DNA from: Methyloversatilis discipulorum
GTDB lineage: Bacteria > Pseudomonadota > Gammaproteobacteria > Burkholderiales > Rhodocyclaceae
Reading direction: 5' to 3'
NCBI RefSeq assembly: GCF_018780585.1
Contig: NZ_JADMJL010000050.1
Location: 1-64,000 of the forward strand
DNA length: 64,000 bases
Part shown: positions 1-5,756 of the stretch, piece after piece
Position numbering within the stretch: position 1 is the first letter of the stretch
Layout of the letters: the number at the start of each line of letters is the position of its first letter
Position numbers and translations under genes: made by a program
Notes under the pieces: generated by a model
Told to the model about the DNA's origin: nothing
The model's database searches: none
Seen by the model: the letters and a program-made list of their open reading frames with translations, nothing else

Positions 1-47
1 ACAACGGCATGTGAACGGGCGAGGGTGGGAAGGGGGTTTTTCTACAG

Positions 48-125
48 CCTCAACGTAGAGCTAACCGGCCGCCGCTTGCGGCAGTCCAGCGACCGAAGGG
101 AGCGAGGTTGATCGCCATGTTAGAT
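48..125 (-). other. attC site of cassette 1
   Basis: Integron recombination site of 78 bases. Read on the minus strand it begins with ATCTAAC (125-119), complementary in type to the GTTRRRY core, and ends with GTTGAGG (54-48), the core of the next cassette to the left. Internal L-type boxes GGTTGATCGCC and GAGCTAACC bracket an imperfect palindrome. The stop codon of the cassette gene lies inside it. Sequence left of 48 should be an older cassette or the array end; only 47 bases are visible and nothing can be assigned there. Confidence 0.85.
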
Positions 126-425
126 GCTATACCACTCGTTGGTTTTGTATTTCATCGGAATGTCCTGCTCGAACGGGTTGTCGAAGCCGAGTGATTCAAG
201 CTCATCAAACCAACGGTCGCGGAGCGATTCGGGTAGCCGCGCCCCACACCAGGGACACCATTCTATGGAGATGGAACTTGAGCCCCCATCATGAATGATC
301 AATCCGTATTCATTAAACACGGGGGAGTAATCGACCAGACAATCAGCGCATTCATAGGGCGATGAGTGCTCACTGCATTTGTTGTCAATTTGCTTTCGCA
401 TTTGGTCGCAGCAGTGGTTTGGCAT
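120..425 (-). CDS. DUF6980-like small cysteine-rich protein (cassette 1)
   Basis: A 101-residue protein carried by the outermost complete cassette. It has cysteines at 5, 6, 17, 26, 29 and a CPWCG pair at 57-60, so a small metal-binding fold is likely. The segments YGLIIHDGGSSS and LPESLRDRWFDELE match what I recall of the DUF6980 family, whose function is unknown. The start at 425 lies four bases inside the cassette core GTTAGAT (435-429), so the ribosome-binding signal must come from the neighbouring cassette. The TAA stop falls inside the attC, as is usual for cassettes. Base composition looks less GC-rich than the chromosomal genes to the right. Family assignment is from memory; the cassette status is clear. 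Confidence 0.75.
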   Translation of the reverse strand: MPNHCCDQMRKQIDNKCSEHSSPYECADCLVDYSPVFNEYGLIIHDGGSSSISIEWCPWCGARLPESLRDRWFDELESLGFDNPFEQDIPMKYKTNEWYSI

Positions 426-428
426 GAC

Positions 429-486
429 ATCTAACGTAAAGGTCAGCGGCCGCCGCAGGCGGTCCGATGGAACGACAAGTTAAAGC
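429..486 (-). other. attC site of cassette 2
   Basis: A short attC of 58 bases. On the minus strand it starts near CTTTAAC (485-479) and ends with GTTAGAT (435-429). The centre holds a GC-rich palindrome, GGCCGCCGCAGGCGGTCC. It is the shortest site in the array. Confidence 0.8.
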
Positions 487-863
487 GCATTGGCCGTCTC
501 CTGCTCTAAACCTACGGTTCCTTGCTGTGAACACGCGTACCACCGCGAACCGCTGAACGAGCAGCCCTTGCCAAAGCTGTCGACCGCGAACTCGCAGTTC
601 TCAAACTCACATTCGACAAAACGACAGTCGGCGAATGTGCAGCCCCGGAACTTCGTGTTCCTGAACTTGACACTGATAAAGACAGCCAAGTTGAACAAGC
701 CCCAGTAGAAGTCGCAGTCAACGAAGCTGCAATCAAGGAACATGGAATCTACATGGGGGCCGTCGTCTTCGATTTGGACGAACTCGCAGTAGCGAAAGGC
801 GTTTTCCGACCATCCAGGGCTACTAGGAATTCTGCCTCGGAAAGTCTCGGAGTCGACTTGCAT
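480..863 (-). CDS. Pentapeptide-repeat protein (cassette 2)
   Basis: A 127-residue protein. From about residue 24 to 108 it shows a run of five-residue steps with F or L at the centre and C or S nearby, for example FLDCSFVDCDF, FRGCTFADCRF and VECEFENCEF. This is the signature of the right-handed beta-helix pentapeptide-repeat fold. Members of the fold include the gyrase-protecting Qnr and MfpA proteins, but most have no known role and this one is too short to call Qnr. The start at 863 is four bases inside the cassette core GTTAAAG (873-867). The TAA stop lies in the attC. A second pentapeptide cassette of different sequence lies at 2370-2978. Confidence 0.85.
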   Translation of the reverse strand: MQVDSETFRGRIPSSPGWSENAFRYCEFVQIEDDGPHVDSMFLDCSFVDCDFYWGLFNLAVFISVKFRNTKFRGCTFADCRFVECEFENCEFAVDSFGKGCSFSGSRWYACSQQGTVGLEQETANAL

Positions 864-866
864 GCG

Positions 867-962
867 CTTTAACGTGGAGCTAACCGGCCGCCGGAGCGCG
901 CAGCGCGAAGGGAACCCAAAAGCGCAGCTTTTGGGCGGTCCGTGTTGAGCGCCAGGTTATGC
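867..962 (-). other. attC site of cassette 3
   Basis: A 96-base attC. On the minus strand it runs from GCATAAC (962-956) to GTTAAAG (873-867). Internal boxes GGCGCTCAACAC and GTTAGCTCCAC flank a long hairpin with CAAAAGCTGCGCTTTTG at its tip. Confidence 0.85.
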
Positions 963-1262
963 AGCAAGTGCAAAACCCAATGCAAAAGAGCCGCTGACCA
1001 AGAGAAGAAGAAAGATTTCAAACTTCAAGAACCTCGATTCACGAAAAAAGCGTCGTGCGCCGACGCGCGGCCATTGATTGAACACGAGAACCCACTGCAT
1101 CAGTAGGCAAGTTGCACCAAGCGTCCAAGGGATGGGCTTCGGTTGAGCAAGGAGAGCGGGCACCCACCACAATGCCGCGATACCACCGACAACAAGCCAA
1201 ATGAGAACCAAAAAGACATAGCCGGCACGGGCGTAAGCAGTCCAGAGTGCGTCCATATTCAT
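957..1262 (-). CDS. Small membrane protein of unknown function (cassette 3)
   Basis: A 101-residue, strongly hydrophobic protein with about three membrane segments (near residues 14-36, 43-62 and 82-100) separated by a basic stretch, RVGARRFFRESRFLK. I do not recognise a family. The start was set at 1262 (MNMDALW), with 1256 as an alternative; upstream sequence in the same frame is attC and the ORF-less cassette, so a longer protein is not believable. The TAA stop sits inside the attC. Integron cassettes often carry short membrane proteins; here only the topology can be claimed. Confidence 0.65.
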   Translation of the reverse strand: MNMDALWTAYARAGYVFLVLIWLVVGGIAALWWVPALLAQPKPIPWTLGATCLLMQWVLVFNQWPRVGARRFFRESRFLKFEIFLLLLVSGSFALGFALAA

Positions 1263-1304
1263 GAATTCGGCATCCCTCTCTCGTTCAGCGCGTCGGGGTT
1301 TGCG

Positions 1305-1400
1305 GCATAACGTCGTAGTTGTGCGGACGCCGGAGCGGCGCAGCCGCGCAGGGAACCCAAAGCGCAGCTTTGGGCGGTCCGCTCGAACGCAGTGTTGGAC
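1305..1400 (-). other. attC site of cassette 4 (ORF-less copy A)
   Basis: A 96-base attC from GTCCAAC (1400-1394) to GTTATGC (1311-1305) on the minus strand. It is the attC of the repeated ORF-less cassette. The same sequence occurs at 4886-4981 without internal differences, and with one internal change at 4104-4199 and 5251-5346 (GGGCACCC for GGGAACCC). The right-hand box is different only where it joins the neighbouring cassette. Confidence 0.9.
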
Positions 1401-1669
1401 GGCACCGAGACCGTCAGCGAAGGCACGTTGCGCATGACGAAGCCCTTGCCCCTCACAATTGATTTGAACTGAACCAGGCAAGCGGCGCCCGCTACGGCCT
1501 GCTACCCTCAATGCCCCGAAACACTAGCACAAGGGCATGGCGCAACAAGGGGCGAGCTCACTCAAGCTCGGAGTGCCGCGCCGGCACTTTGCAACGATCG
1601 TGGCAGGTGCCTGCTCGGGCGCGGAACGTCGACTTGGACCGCCCGCCTGAAACCTAAAGAACCGGTGAC
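1401..1669 (-). repeat. ORF-less integron cassette, copy A
   Basis: The 269-base body of a cassette with no convincing gene. Together with its attC it is identical by eye to copy C (1309-1676 against 4890-5257) and diverged from copies B and D. The part next to the attC is conserved in all four copies. The part at the upstream end falls into two types, A/C and B/D. On the minus strand there is a sigma70-like element, TTGTTG (1548-1543), 16 bases, TAGTGT (1526-1521), directed toward cassettes 3, 2 and 1. Reading frames cross it but copies differ mostly by amino-acid changes, which argues against coding. A promoter-carrying or RNA-producing cassette is an inference. Confidence 0.75.
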
Positions 1670-1738
1670 GTTCAACGTTTGACATGAGAGGCCAGGCCCG
1701 GCTTGCCGGGACTGGTCCTCTCGATGGAAGGGTTGGGC
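1670..1738 (-). other. attC site of cassette 5
   Basis: A 69-base attC from GCCCAAC (1738-1732) to GTTGAAC (1676-1670) on the minus strand, with a central CCCGGCAAGCCGGG palindrome. It is nearly the same as the attC of cassette 7 (2989-3057), although the two cassettes carry unrelated genes. Confidence 0.88.
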
Positions 1739-1739
1739 G

Positions 1740-2282
1740 TCATTGCAGAAGCGCCACAGACTCGTTCTTGATCTTGAACCAGTTTGCAAAGCCTCCGATG
1801 TGCTCGTAGTCGAAGGGCTGACCGTGCAAGGAACTCAGATCGATTGAAAACTGTGAGCCCTGCAGCGCGAGCGAGACGATGCGCGCGTACTCTGGCCCTC
1901 TTGCCTCCCAGAGAGGTAGCGCCGGATTGTGAGCAAACGCGCAGCGGACCATATAGACCAACGTACGCAGCTCATCGGCAGGTAGCCTCGACTTTGGTTT
2001 GCGTGACAGGCCAGCTACCGCGAACGCAGCTTCGAGCACCATTGCCGATGTTCCGAAGGCCATGCCGATAAGTGCCTGGCTGGCGGGAATGACAGCCTCG
2101 TTCGAGCTGAAATGTTTCGTAGGGAAGCCCACGTTCTCTGTCTTCAGAAGGATCGTGGTATCTGCGTCAAAGGTCTCGAGATCGAGGTGGCCACCTTCGC
2201 AGTAGCACATCAACTTGATGGCGAATTCAAGGTGGCGAAAAGCGTGTTCGACGTCGGCAAGTGCTTCAGCGATCGTGTTCAT
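1740..2282 (-). CDS. HEPN-like protein (cassette 5)
   Basis: A 180-residue soluble, helix-rich protein. Residues 113-118 read RCAFAH, an R-X4-H motif as in HEPN-domain ribonucleases, inside the context VYMVRCAFAHNPALPLWEARG. The whole resembles my memory of the plasmid pEK499 p136-type HEPN family. HEPN proteins commonly act as RNA-cutting toxins in toxin-antitoxin, abortive-infection and other defence systems; whether this one cuts RNA is unproven and no antitoxin gene shares the cassette. The start was set at 2282 (MNTIAEA), four bases inside the core GTTGAGC; an ATG further upstream would lie in attC. The TGA stop is two bases from the attC. Confidence 0.65.
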   Translation of the reverse strand: MNTIAEALADVEHAFRHLEFAIKLMCYCEGGHLDLETFDADTTILLKTENVGFPTKHFSSNEAVIPASQALIGMAFGTSAMVLEAAFAVAGLSRKPKSRLPADELRTLVYMVRCAFAHNPALPLWEARGPEYARIVSLALQGSQFSIDLSSLHGQPFDYEHIGGFANWFKIKNESVALLQ

Positions 2283-2285
2283 GAC

Positions 2286-2375
2286 GCTCAACGTGGAAGT
2301 GAGGGGCAGCCGGAGCGAAGCGGAGGGAACCACAAGCGCAGCTTGTGGCTGTCCCGCTCGACTGCAGGGTTAGAC
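2286..2375 (-). other. attC site of cassette 6
   Basis: A 90-base attC from GTCTAAC (2375-2369) to GTTGAGC (2292-2286) on the minus strand, with a hairpin containing CCACAAGCTGCGCTTGTGG. The architecture resembles that of cassettes 3 and 4. Confidence 0.88.
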
Positions 2376-2978
2376 AATGGATGGCTCATTGTGGAACTTG
2401 GTGTATTCGTTGAAGTAAACCTTGCCGGACTTCACCGAAAAGGTGGTTTTCCTCTGGGCCGGAAGAGTCGATGCATCTTCGCCAAGCCATGAAGGAAGAG
2501 TGCAATCAACAAAAGTGCAGTCTTTGAAACCGGCCGTGAATGCGTCGACGTTCAAACTGCAGTTGCTAAAAGTGCAGTCTTCGAAGTTACCAACAAACAT
2601 AGCGCCAGAGAAGTCAGTACTCTCGAACGTGCAAGAGACAAACAGACCTGTGACGTGGCTTTTCTTGGCGCGAATCTTGATGAAATTGCAGTTCTCGAAC
2701 GAACCTCCCAGCCGCGAGAATGGCCCTGACGAATCAAACAGAGAGCGCCGAATAACGCTGCTGGAGATAGTGATGCCCGTGCCTCTCTCCATGCTTGAAG
2801 AATTGGAAAAGTCGGCATCTTCAATCAGAACTCGGGTGAGCGCACTAAACCTGCAGTTTCTGAAGTCAAGCCTGTTGCTTGACGTCTTGGCCAAACTCTC
2901 TGTGGGGAGCGTGCGAACCCGGTAGTCCCCTTTTGGAGGAGGATACAGAGCCCGTAGAAGTTCGGCGTTTGTGCCCAT
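2370..2978 (-). CDS. Pentapeptide-repeat protein (cassette 6)
   Basis: A 202-residue protein with a pentapeptide-repeat core from about residue 35 to 165, with steps such as LDFRNCRFSALTR, FENCNFIKI, FVSCTFESTDF and FEDCTFSNCSL. It has a non-repeat N-terminal segment and a C-terminal tail. Residues on the solenoid faces are mainly polar, with F, C and L in the core. This is the second, longer pentapeptide cassette in the array, and its sequence is not a simple copy of the one at 480-863. Function is unknown; binding to a protein target or DNA mimicry is possible for the fold. The start at 2978 is the first ATG after the core GTTAGAC. The TAA stop is inside the attC. Confidence 0.8.
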   Translation of the reverse strand: MGTNAELLRALYPPPKGDYRVRTLPTESLAKTSSNRLDFRNCRFSALTRVLIEDADFSNSSSMERGTGITISSSVIRRSLFDSSGPFSRLGGSFENCNFIKIRAKKSHVTGLFVSCTFESTDFSGAMFVGNFEDCTFSNCSLNVDAFTAGFKDCTFVDCTLPSWLGEDASTLPAQRKTTFSVKSGKVYFNEYTKFHNEPSIV

Positions 2979-2988
2979 TCGCGATGCT

Positions 2989-3057
2989 GTCTAACGTTTG
3001 ACATGAGAGGCCCGACCCGGCTTGCCGGGGCGGGTCCTCTCAATGGAAGGGTTAGGC
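2989..3057 (-). other. attC site of cassette 7
   Basis: A 69-base attC from GCCTAAC (3057-3051, complement of the canonical GTTAGGC) to GTTAGAC (2995-2989) on the minus strand. The central palindrome is CCCGGCAAGCCGGG, as in the attC of cassette 5. Confidence 0.9.
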
Positions 3058-3615
3058 GCCGCTCTTCGCATGATTTGCTTTGAGCATGTTGCAGAACAAT
3101 GCTCCTTGTTCAATCGCATCATCAAGCGCAACGTGCGTGTGAGGAAACTTGTCGAACCACTGTTTTGGCATGTTGCGCTTGGTACTTTCTCGATACTCAG
3201 TCTTCAGCACTGCCATTGCATAGGACTTCATATCTAGCGCTGAGTGGCTGAACGGGCTCTCCCCGACAAAGCGAATGAGATACCAGTAGACGAATAGGAA
3301 GTCGAAGCCCGCCGGATAGGCGACAAATACAGGCTTTCCTTTAAGCGACTTGATCCAGTCGACGTAGGCGCGCATTGCACTTTCTGGTTTCTGCAAGTCC
3401 TTTCTGCATGCTGCCCATGCCTCTGGTTGCGTGGCCCACCATTCGGCTGTCTTTGGATGAGGCGTTGCTCCATCCAGTGTTTCGAGGTTCGCGGAGAACG
3501 TTGAGACGAGCTTCTTGTCTGCCGTATACGCAGCAGAGCCGAAGCTCAACATGGAATGAGGACCTGGGATTGGCCCGTCAGTCTCAACGTCGGTACTTAT
3601 GTAGATCTCACTCAT
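3052..3615 (-). CDS. DEDDh-family 3'-5' exonuclease (cassette 7)
   Basis: A 187-residue protein with the complete DEDDh exonuclease motif set: D9 and E11 in STDVETDG (Exo I), D105 in VAYPAGFDF (Exo II), and H161 to D166 in HVALDDA (Exo III). D128 in ALDMKSYA is also typical of this group. The family trims DNA or RNA from the 3' end using two metal ions. The protein is compact, without polymerase or helicase parts, as in RNase T-like or oligoribonuclease-like enzymes. Substrate is unknown. Similar lone exonucleases are often cassette-borne, and a role in nucleic-acid defence is possible but not shown. The stop lies in the attC. Confidence 0.85.
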   Translation of the reverse strand: MSEIYISTDVETDGPIPGPHSMLSFGSAAYTADKKLVSTFSANLETLDGATPHPKTAEWWATQPEAWAACRKDLQKPESAMRAYVDWIKSLKGKPVFVAYPAGFDFLFVYWYLIRFVGESPFSHSALDMKSYAMAVLKTEYRESTKRNMPKQWFDKFPHTHVALDDAIEQGALFCNMLKANHAKSGA

Positions 3616-3645
3616 GTAGATGTAGTTGTTGTTGTGATTGGCGGC

Positions 3646-3711
3646 GCCTAACGTGGAAATAACCGGACTGCGCGGCTTTTCGCGCAGGTCCGGTTGATTG
3701 CAGGGTTATGC
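3646..3711 (-). other. attC site of cassette 8
   Basis: A 66-base attC from GCATAAC (3711-3705) to GTTAGGC (3652-3646) on the minus strand. The inner hairpin is ACCTGCGCGAAAAGCCGCGC. Confidence 0.88.
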
Positions 3712-4107
3712 GTCTTCGCTGCCATGGCGCATGATTATTTCATGGGCATGAATATTCAACTCTTCTTCACGTTCGCCTGCAGTTGGAAACGACACAAGTC
3801 TCTGGAGTTCTGAACTAAGCTCGTCGGCAAGAGGGGCAGACTCGGCCACTATGCCGGCAAGAAGCGAATATTTCCAGGTGTCATCGTTTGTTTGAAGGAT
3901 GCGGCGGATATGTGGTGCAAGCGGAGTGCCGATAGATGCCAAAAACGGACATAGCACGCTTGCCACAGGCCAATTGAGATCTTGGACCCACTCAAGAAGC
4001 GACGGAAGGATTGGCTCGACTTCCGGGTAACCCAAAGTGACAATGGCTTCGGCTTTCGCAGTGTCGTGCTTGCCAGCCGGCAGAAGGGAGCTGAGGTCAA
4101 GACGCAT
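3706..4107 (-). CDS. DUF5071-like protein (cassette 8)
   Basis: A 133-residue helical protein. The pattern LLPAGKHDT near the N-terminus, then LGYPEVEPILPSLLEWVQD, NWPVASVL and TNDDTWKYSLL, matches the DUF5071 family as I recall it, an uncharacterised HEAT-like group seen near polymorphic-toxin and immunity genes. The start at 4107 is notable: its ATG is part of the recombination core itself (GTTATGC, 4110-4104), so the cassette has no untranslated leader and must borrow its ribosome-binding site from whichever cassette is upstream, here ORF-less copy B. The TAA stop is inside the attC. Function is unknown. Confidence 0.75.
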   Translation of the reverse strand: MRLDLSSLLPAGKHDTAKAEAIVTLGYPEVEPILPSLLEWVQDLNWPVASVLCPFLASIGTPLAPHIRRILQTNDDTWKYSLLAGIVAESAPLADELSSELQRLVSFPTAGEREEELNIHAHEIIMRHGSEDA

Positions 4108-4199
4108 AACGTCGTAGTTGTGCGGACGCCGGAGCGGCGCAGCCGCGCAGGGCACCCAAAGCGCAGCTTTGGGCGGTCCGCTCGAACGCAGTGTTGGAC
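4104..4199 (-). other. attC site of cassette 9 (ORF-less copy B)
   Basis: A 96-base attC from GTCCAAC (4199-4193) to GTTATGC (4110-4104) on the minus strand. It belongs to the repeated ORF-less cassette and overlaps the start codon of the DUF5071-like gene. Confidence 0.9.
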
Positions 4200-4467
4200 G
4201 ACACCGAGACCGTCAGCGAAGGCACGTTGCGCATGACAAAGCCCTTGCCCCTCACAATTGATTTGAACTGAACCAGGCCAGCGGCGCCCGCTAGGGCCTG
4301 CTGCCCTCAATGCCCCGAAACACTAGCACAAGGGCATGGCGCGACAAGGGGCGACCTCACGCGTGAGCGGAGTGCGCAGCGACCACTCTCGCTGACCGCT
4401 GCAGACGCTGGCTCGGGCGCTGGACGCCGACTTGGACCGCCCGCCAGGAACACGAAGAACCGGTGAC
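4200..4467 (-). repeat. ORF-less integron cassette, copy B
   Basis: A 268-base cassette body, the B/D type of the repeated ORF-less cassette. The half near the attC closely follows copies A and C, while the upstream half is largely different from A/C and similar to copy D. The minus-strand promoter-like element is kept: TTGTCG (4347-4342), 16 bases, TAGTGT (4325-4320). It sits about 210 bases upstream of the leaderless DUF5071-like gene. No open frame shows signs of purifying selection. Confidence 0.72.
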
Positions 4468-4554
4468 GTTCAACGTAGAGCTAACCGGCGCTGCGCGGCT
4501 TTATCGCGCAGCGTCCAGCGACCGAAGGGAGCGAGGTTGAGCGCCGGGTTGGGC
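4468..4554 (-). other. attC site of cassette 10
   Basis: An 87-base attC from GCCCAAC (4554-4548) to GTTGAAC (4474-4468) on the minus strand. The flanks (GGCGCTCAACCTCGC and GGTTAGCTCTACG) closely match the attC of cassette 1. Confidence 0.88.
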
Positions 4555-4555
4555 G

Positions 4556-4882
4556 TCACCTTGCGACTCCATATTTTTCGCCTAGGTCGAGCATATGATG
4601 TCCGAGAACCTGCCGGAGCAACTTGTCGATGACAACGACGAGATATAGGTTGCTTTTGTGCGTTGGAATCAGTACGTGCTGGAACGCGCCGTTGCTCGAC
4701 TCGTAGATGTGCTTGACGTTCCAGTCGCAGGAACATACCTCTGGGAATTCCTGACGTAGCGCGGGTTCAGCGTAGCCCCACAAATCTATGACTTCTTCAG
4801 CGTTGTTAGTTACGTCATTCATGGGCGGAATAAAGGTCGCCCCGAATTCAGACTCACTGAGTGTGCGCGGAGAAGTTGTCAT
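4556..4882 (-). CDS. Unknown protein, integron-cassette type (cassette 10)
   Basis: A 108-residue soluble protein. The C-terminal pattern YLVVVIDKLLRQVLGHHMLDLGEKYG resembles a group of uncharacterised proteins that I remember from other integron cassettes, but I cannot name a family. The start was set at 4882 (MTTSPRT), four bases inside the core GTTGAGC (4892-4886). The same frame is open upstream through the whole ORF-less copy C, which would give an N-terminally extended product; I regard that as incidental. The TGA stop is two bases from the attC. No signal peptide or membrane segment. Confidence 0.65.
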   Translation of the reverse strand: MTTSPRTLSESEFGATFIPPMNDVTNNAEEVIDLWGYAEPALRQEFPEVCSCDWNVKHIYESSNGAFQHVLIPTHKSNLYLVVVIDKLLRQVLGHHMLDLGEKYGVAR

Positions 4883-4885
4883 GAT

Positions 4886-4981
4886 GCTCAACGTCGTAGT
4901 TGTGCGGACGCCGGAGCGGCGCAGCCGCGCAGGGAACCCAAAGCGCAGCTTTGGGCGGTCCGCTCGAACGCAGTGTTGGAC
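4886..4981 (-). other. attC site of cassette 11 (ORF-less copy C)
   Basis: A 96-base attC from GTCCAAC (4981-4975) to GTTGAGC (4892-4886) on the minus strand. From 4890 it is identical to copy A's attC. Confidence 0.9.
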
Positions 4982-5250
4982 GGCACCGAGACCGTCAGCG
5001 AAGGCACGTTGCGCATGACGAAGCCCTTGCCCCTCACAATTGATTTGAACTGAACCAGGCAAGCGGCGCCCGCTACGGCCTGCTACCCTCAATGCCCCGA
5101 AACACTAGCACAAGGGCATGGCGCAACAAGGGGCGAGCTCACTCAAGCTCGGAGTGCCGCGCCGGCACTTTGCAACGATCGTGGCAGGTGCCTGCTCGGG
5201 CGCGGAACGTCGACTTGGACCGCCCGCCTGAAACCTAAAGAACCGGTGAC
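4982..5250 (-). repeat. ORF-less integron cassette, copy C
   Basis: A 269-base body identical by eye to copy A. The promoter-like element is TTGTTG (5129-5124), 16 bases, TAGTGT (5107-5102) on the minus strand, directed to cassette 10. It lies in tandem with copy D, so the two cassettes nearest attI are both ORF-less. Confidence 0.75.
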
Positions 5251-5346
5251 GTTCAACGTCGTAGTTGTGCGGACGCCGGAGCGGCGCAGCCGCGCAGGGC
5301 ACCCAAAGCGCAGCTTTGGGCGGTCCGCTCGAACGCAGTGTTGGAC
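5251..5346 (-). other. attC site of cassette 12 (ORF-less copy D)
   Basis: A 96-base attC from GTCCAAC (5346-5340) to GTTGAAC (5257-5251) on the minus strand. It is the attC of the cassette adjoining attI. Confidence 0.9.
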
Positions 5347-5614
5347 GACACCGAGACCGTCAGCGAAGACTCGTTGTGCATGACGAAGCCCTTGCCCCTC
5401 ATAGTTGATCTGAACTGATCCAGGCCAGCGGCGCTCGCTACGGCCTGCCGCCCTCAATGCCCCGAAACACTAGCACACGGGCATGGCGCGACAAGGGGCG
5501 ACCTCACGCGTGCTCGGAGTGCGCGGCGACCGCTTTCGCTGACCGCTGCAGTCGCTGGCTCGGGTGACGGACGCCGACTCGGACCGCCCGCCAGAAACAC
5601 GAAGAACCGGTGAC
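5347..5614 (-). repeat. ORF-less integron cassette, copy D (first position)
   Basis: A 268-base body, B/D type, in the first array position. The promoter-like element is TTGTCG (5494-5489), 16 bases, TAGTGT (5472-5467) on the minus strand. Relative to copy B it carries scattered single changes. Being next to attI it is probably the most recently inserted or re-inserted cassette. Confidence 0.75.
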
Positions 5615-5680
5615 GTTCAACTTTGTTTTCTGGCGCAGTTTTGCGCCATAACTACGGAGGCTGCCGGATAAACAGGCCAG
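5615..5680 (-). other. attI: attI site
   Basis: Primary recombination site between integrase gene and array. Read on the minus strand, 5632-5615 is GAAAACAAAGTTGAAC-like: the AAAACAAAGTT run before the crossover triplet equals the 3' end of class 1 attI as I know it. The crossover core is GTTGAAC (5621-5615), joined to ORF-less copy D. The outer limit (about 5680) is set by the usual 65-base length, since direct-repeat accessory sites were not resolved. Confidence 0.8.
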
Positions 5681-5701
5681 GGTGATGGCAGGGAAACGGC
5701 C

Positions 5702-5730
5702 TTGCCATAACGGTTTCAGCTGCCTATGCT
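5702..5730 (+). promoter_or_regulatory. Promoter of the integrase gene (PintI)
   Basis: A sigma70 promoter with -35 TTGCCA (5702-5707), a 17-base spacer and -10 TATGCT (5725-5730). Transcription should start near 5737, about 20 bases before the intI ATG. The -10 box overlaps the LexA site. Confidence 0.7.
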
Positions 5731-5744
5731 GTATATTCATACAG
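5729..5744 (+). promoter_or_regulatory. LexA (SOS) box
   Basis: CTGTATATTCATACAG fits the CTG-N10-CAG LexA consensus exactly and is almost palindromic. It covers the end of the -10 element and the expected start point of intI transcription, the position where LexA would block the polymerase. SOS control of integron integrases is established for class 1 and Vibrio integrons; here it is predicted from the site. Confidence 0.85.
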
Positions 5745-5756
5745 CATTAAACGGCG

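Noticed and set aside
490-736. Plus- and minus-strand frames opposite cassette 2
   Set aside because: They overlap the pentapeptide gene, which has a cassette-typical start near the core and a stop in the attC; the others do not.
1259-1456. A 65-codon frame on the minus strand across ORF-less copy A and its attC
   Set aside because: It reads through the attC into the next cassette; in copies C and D it ends at the core, and the shared part changes amino acids between copies. Typical spurious attC translation.
1-5640. Antibiotic-resistance cassettes of clinical class 1 integrons
   Set aside because: None of the cassette proteins resembles aad, dfr, bla, cat or qac genes, and there is no sul1 or qacE-delta segment in view.
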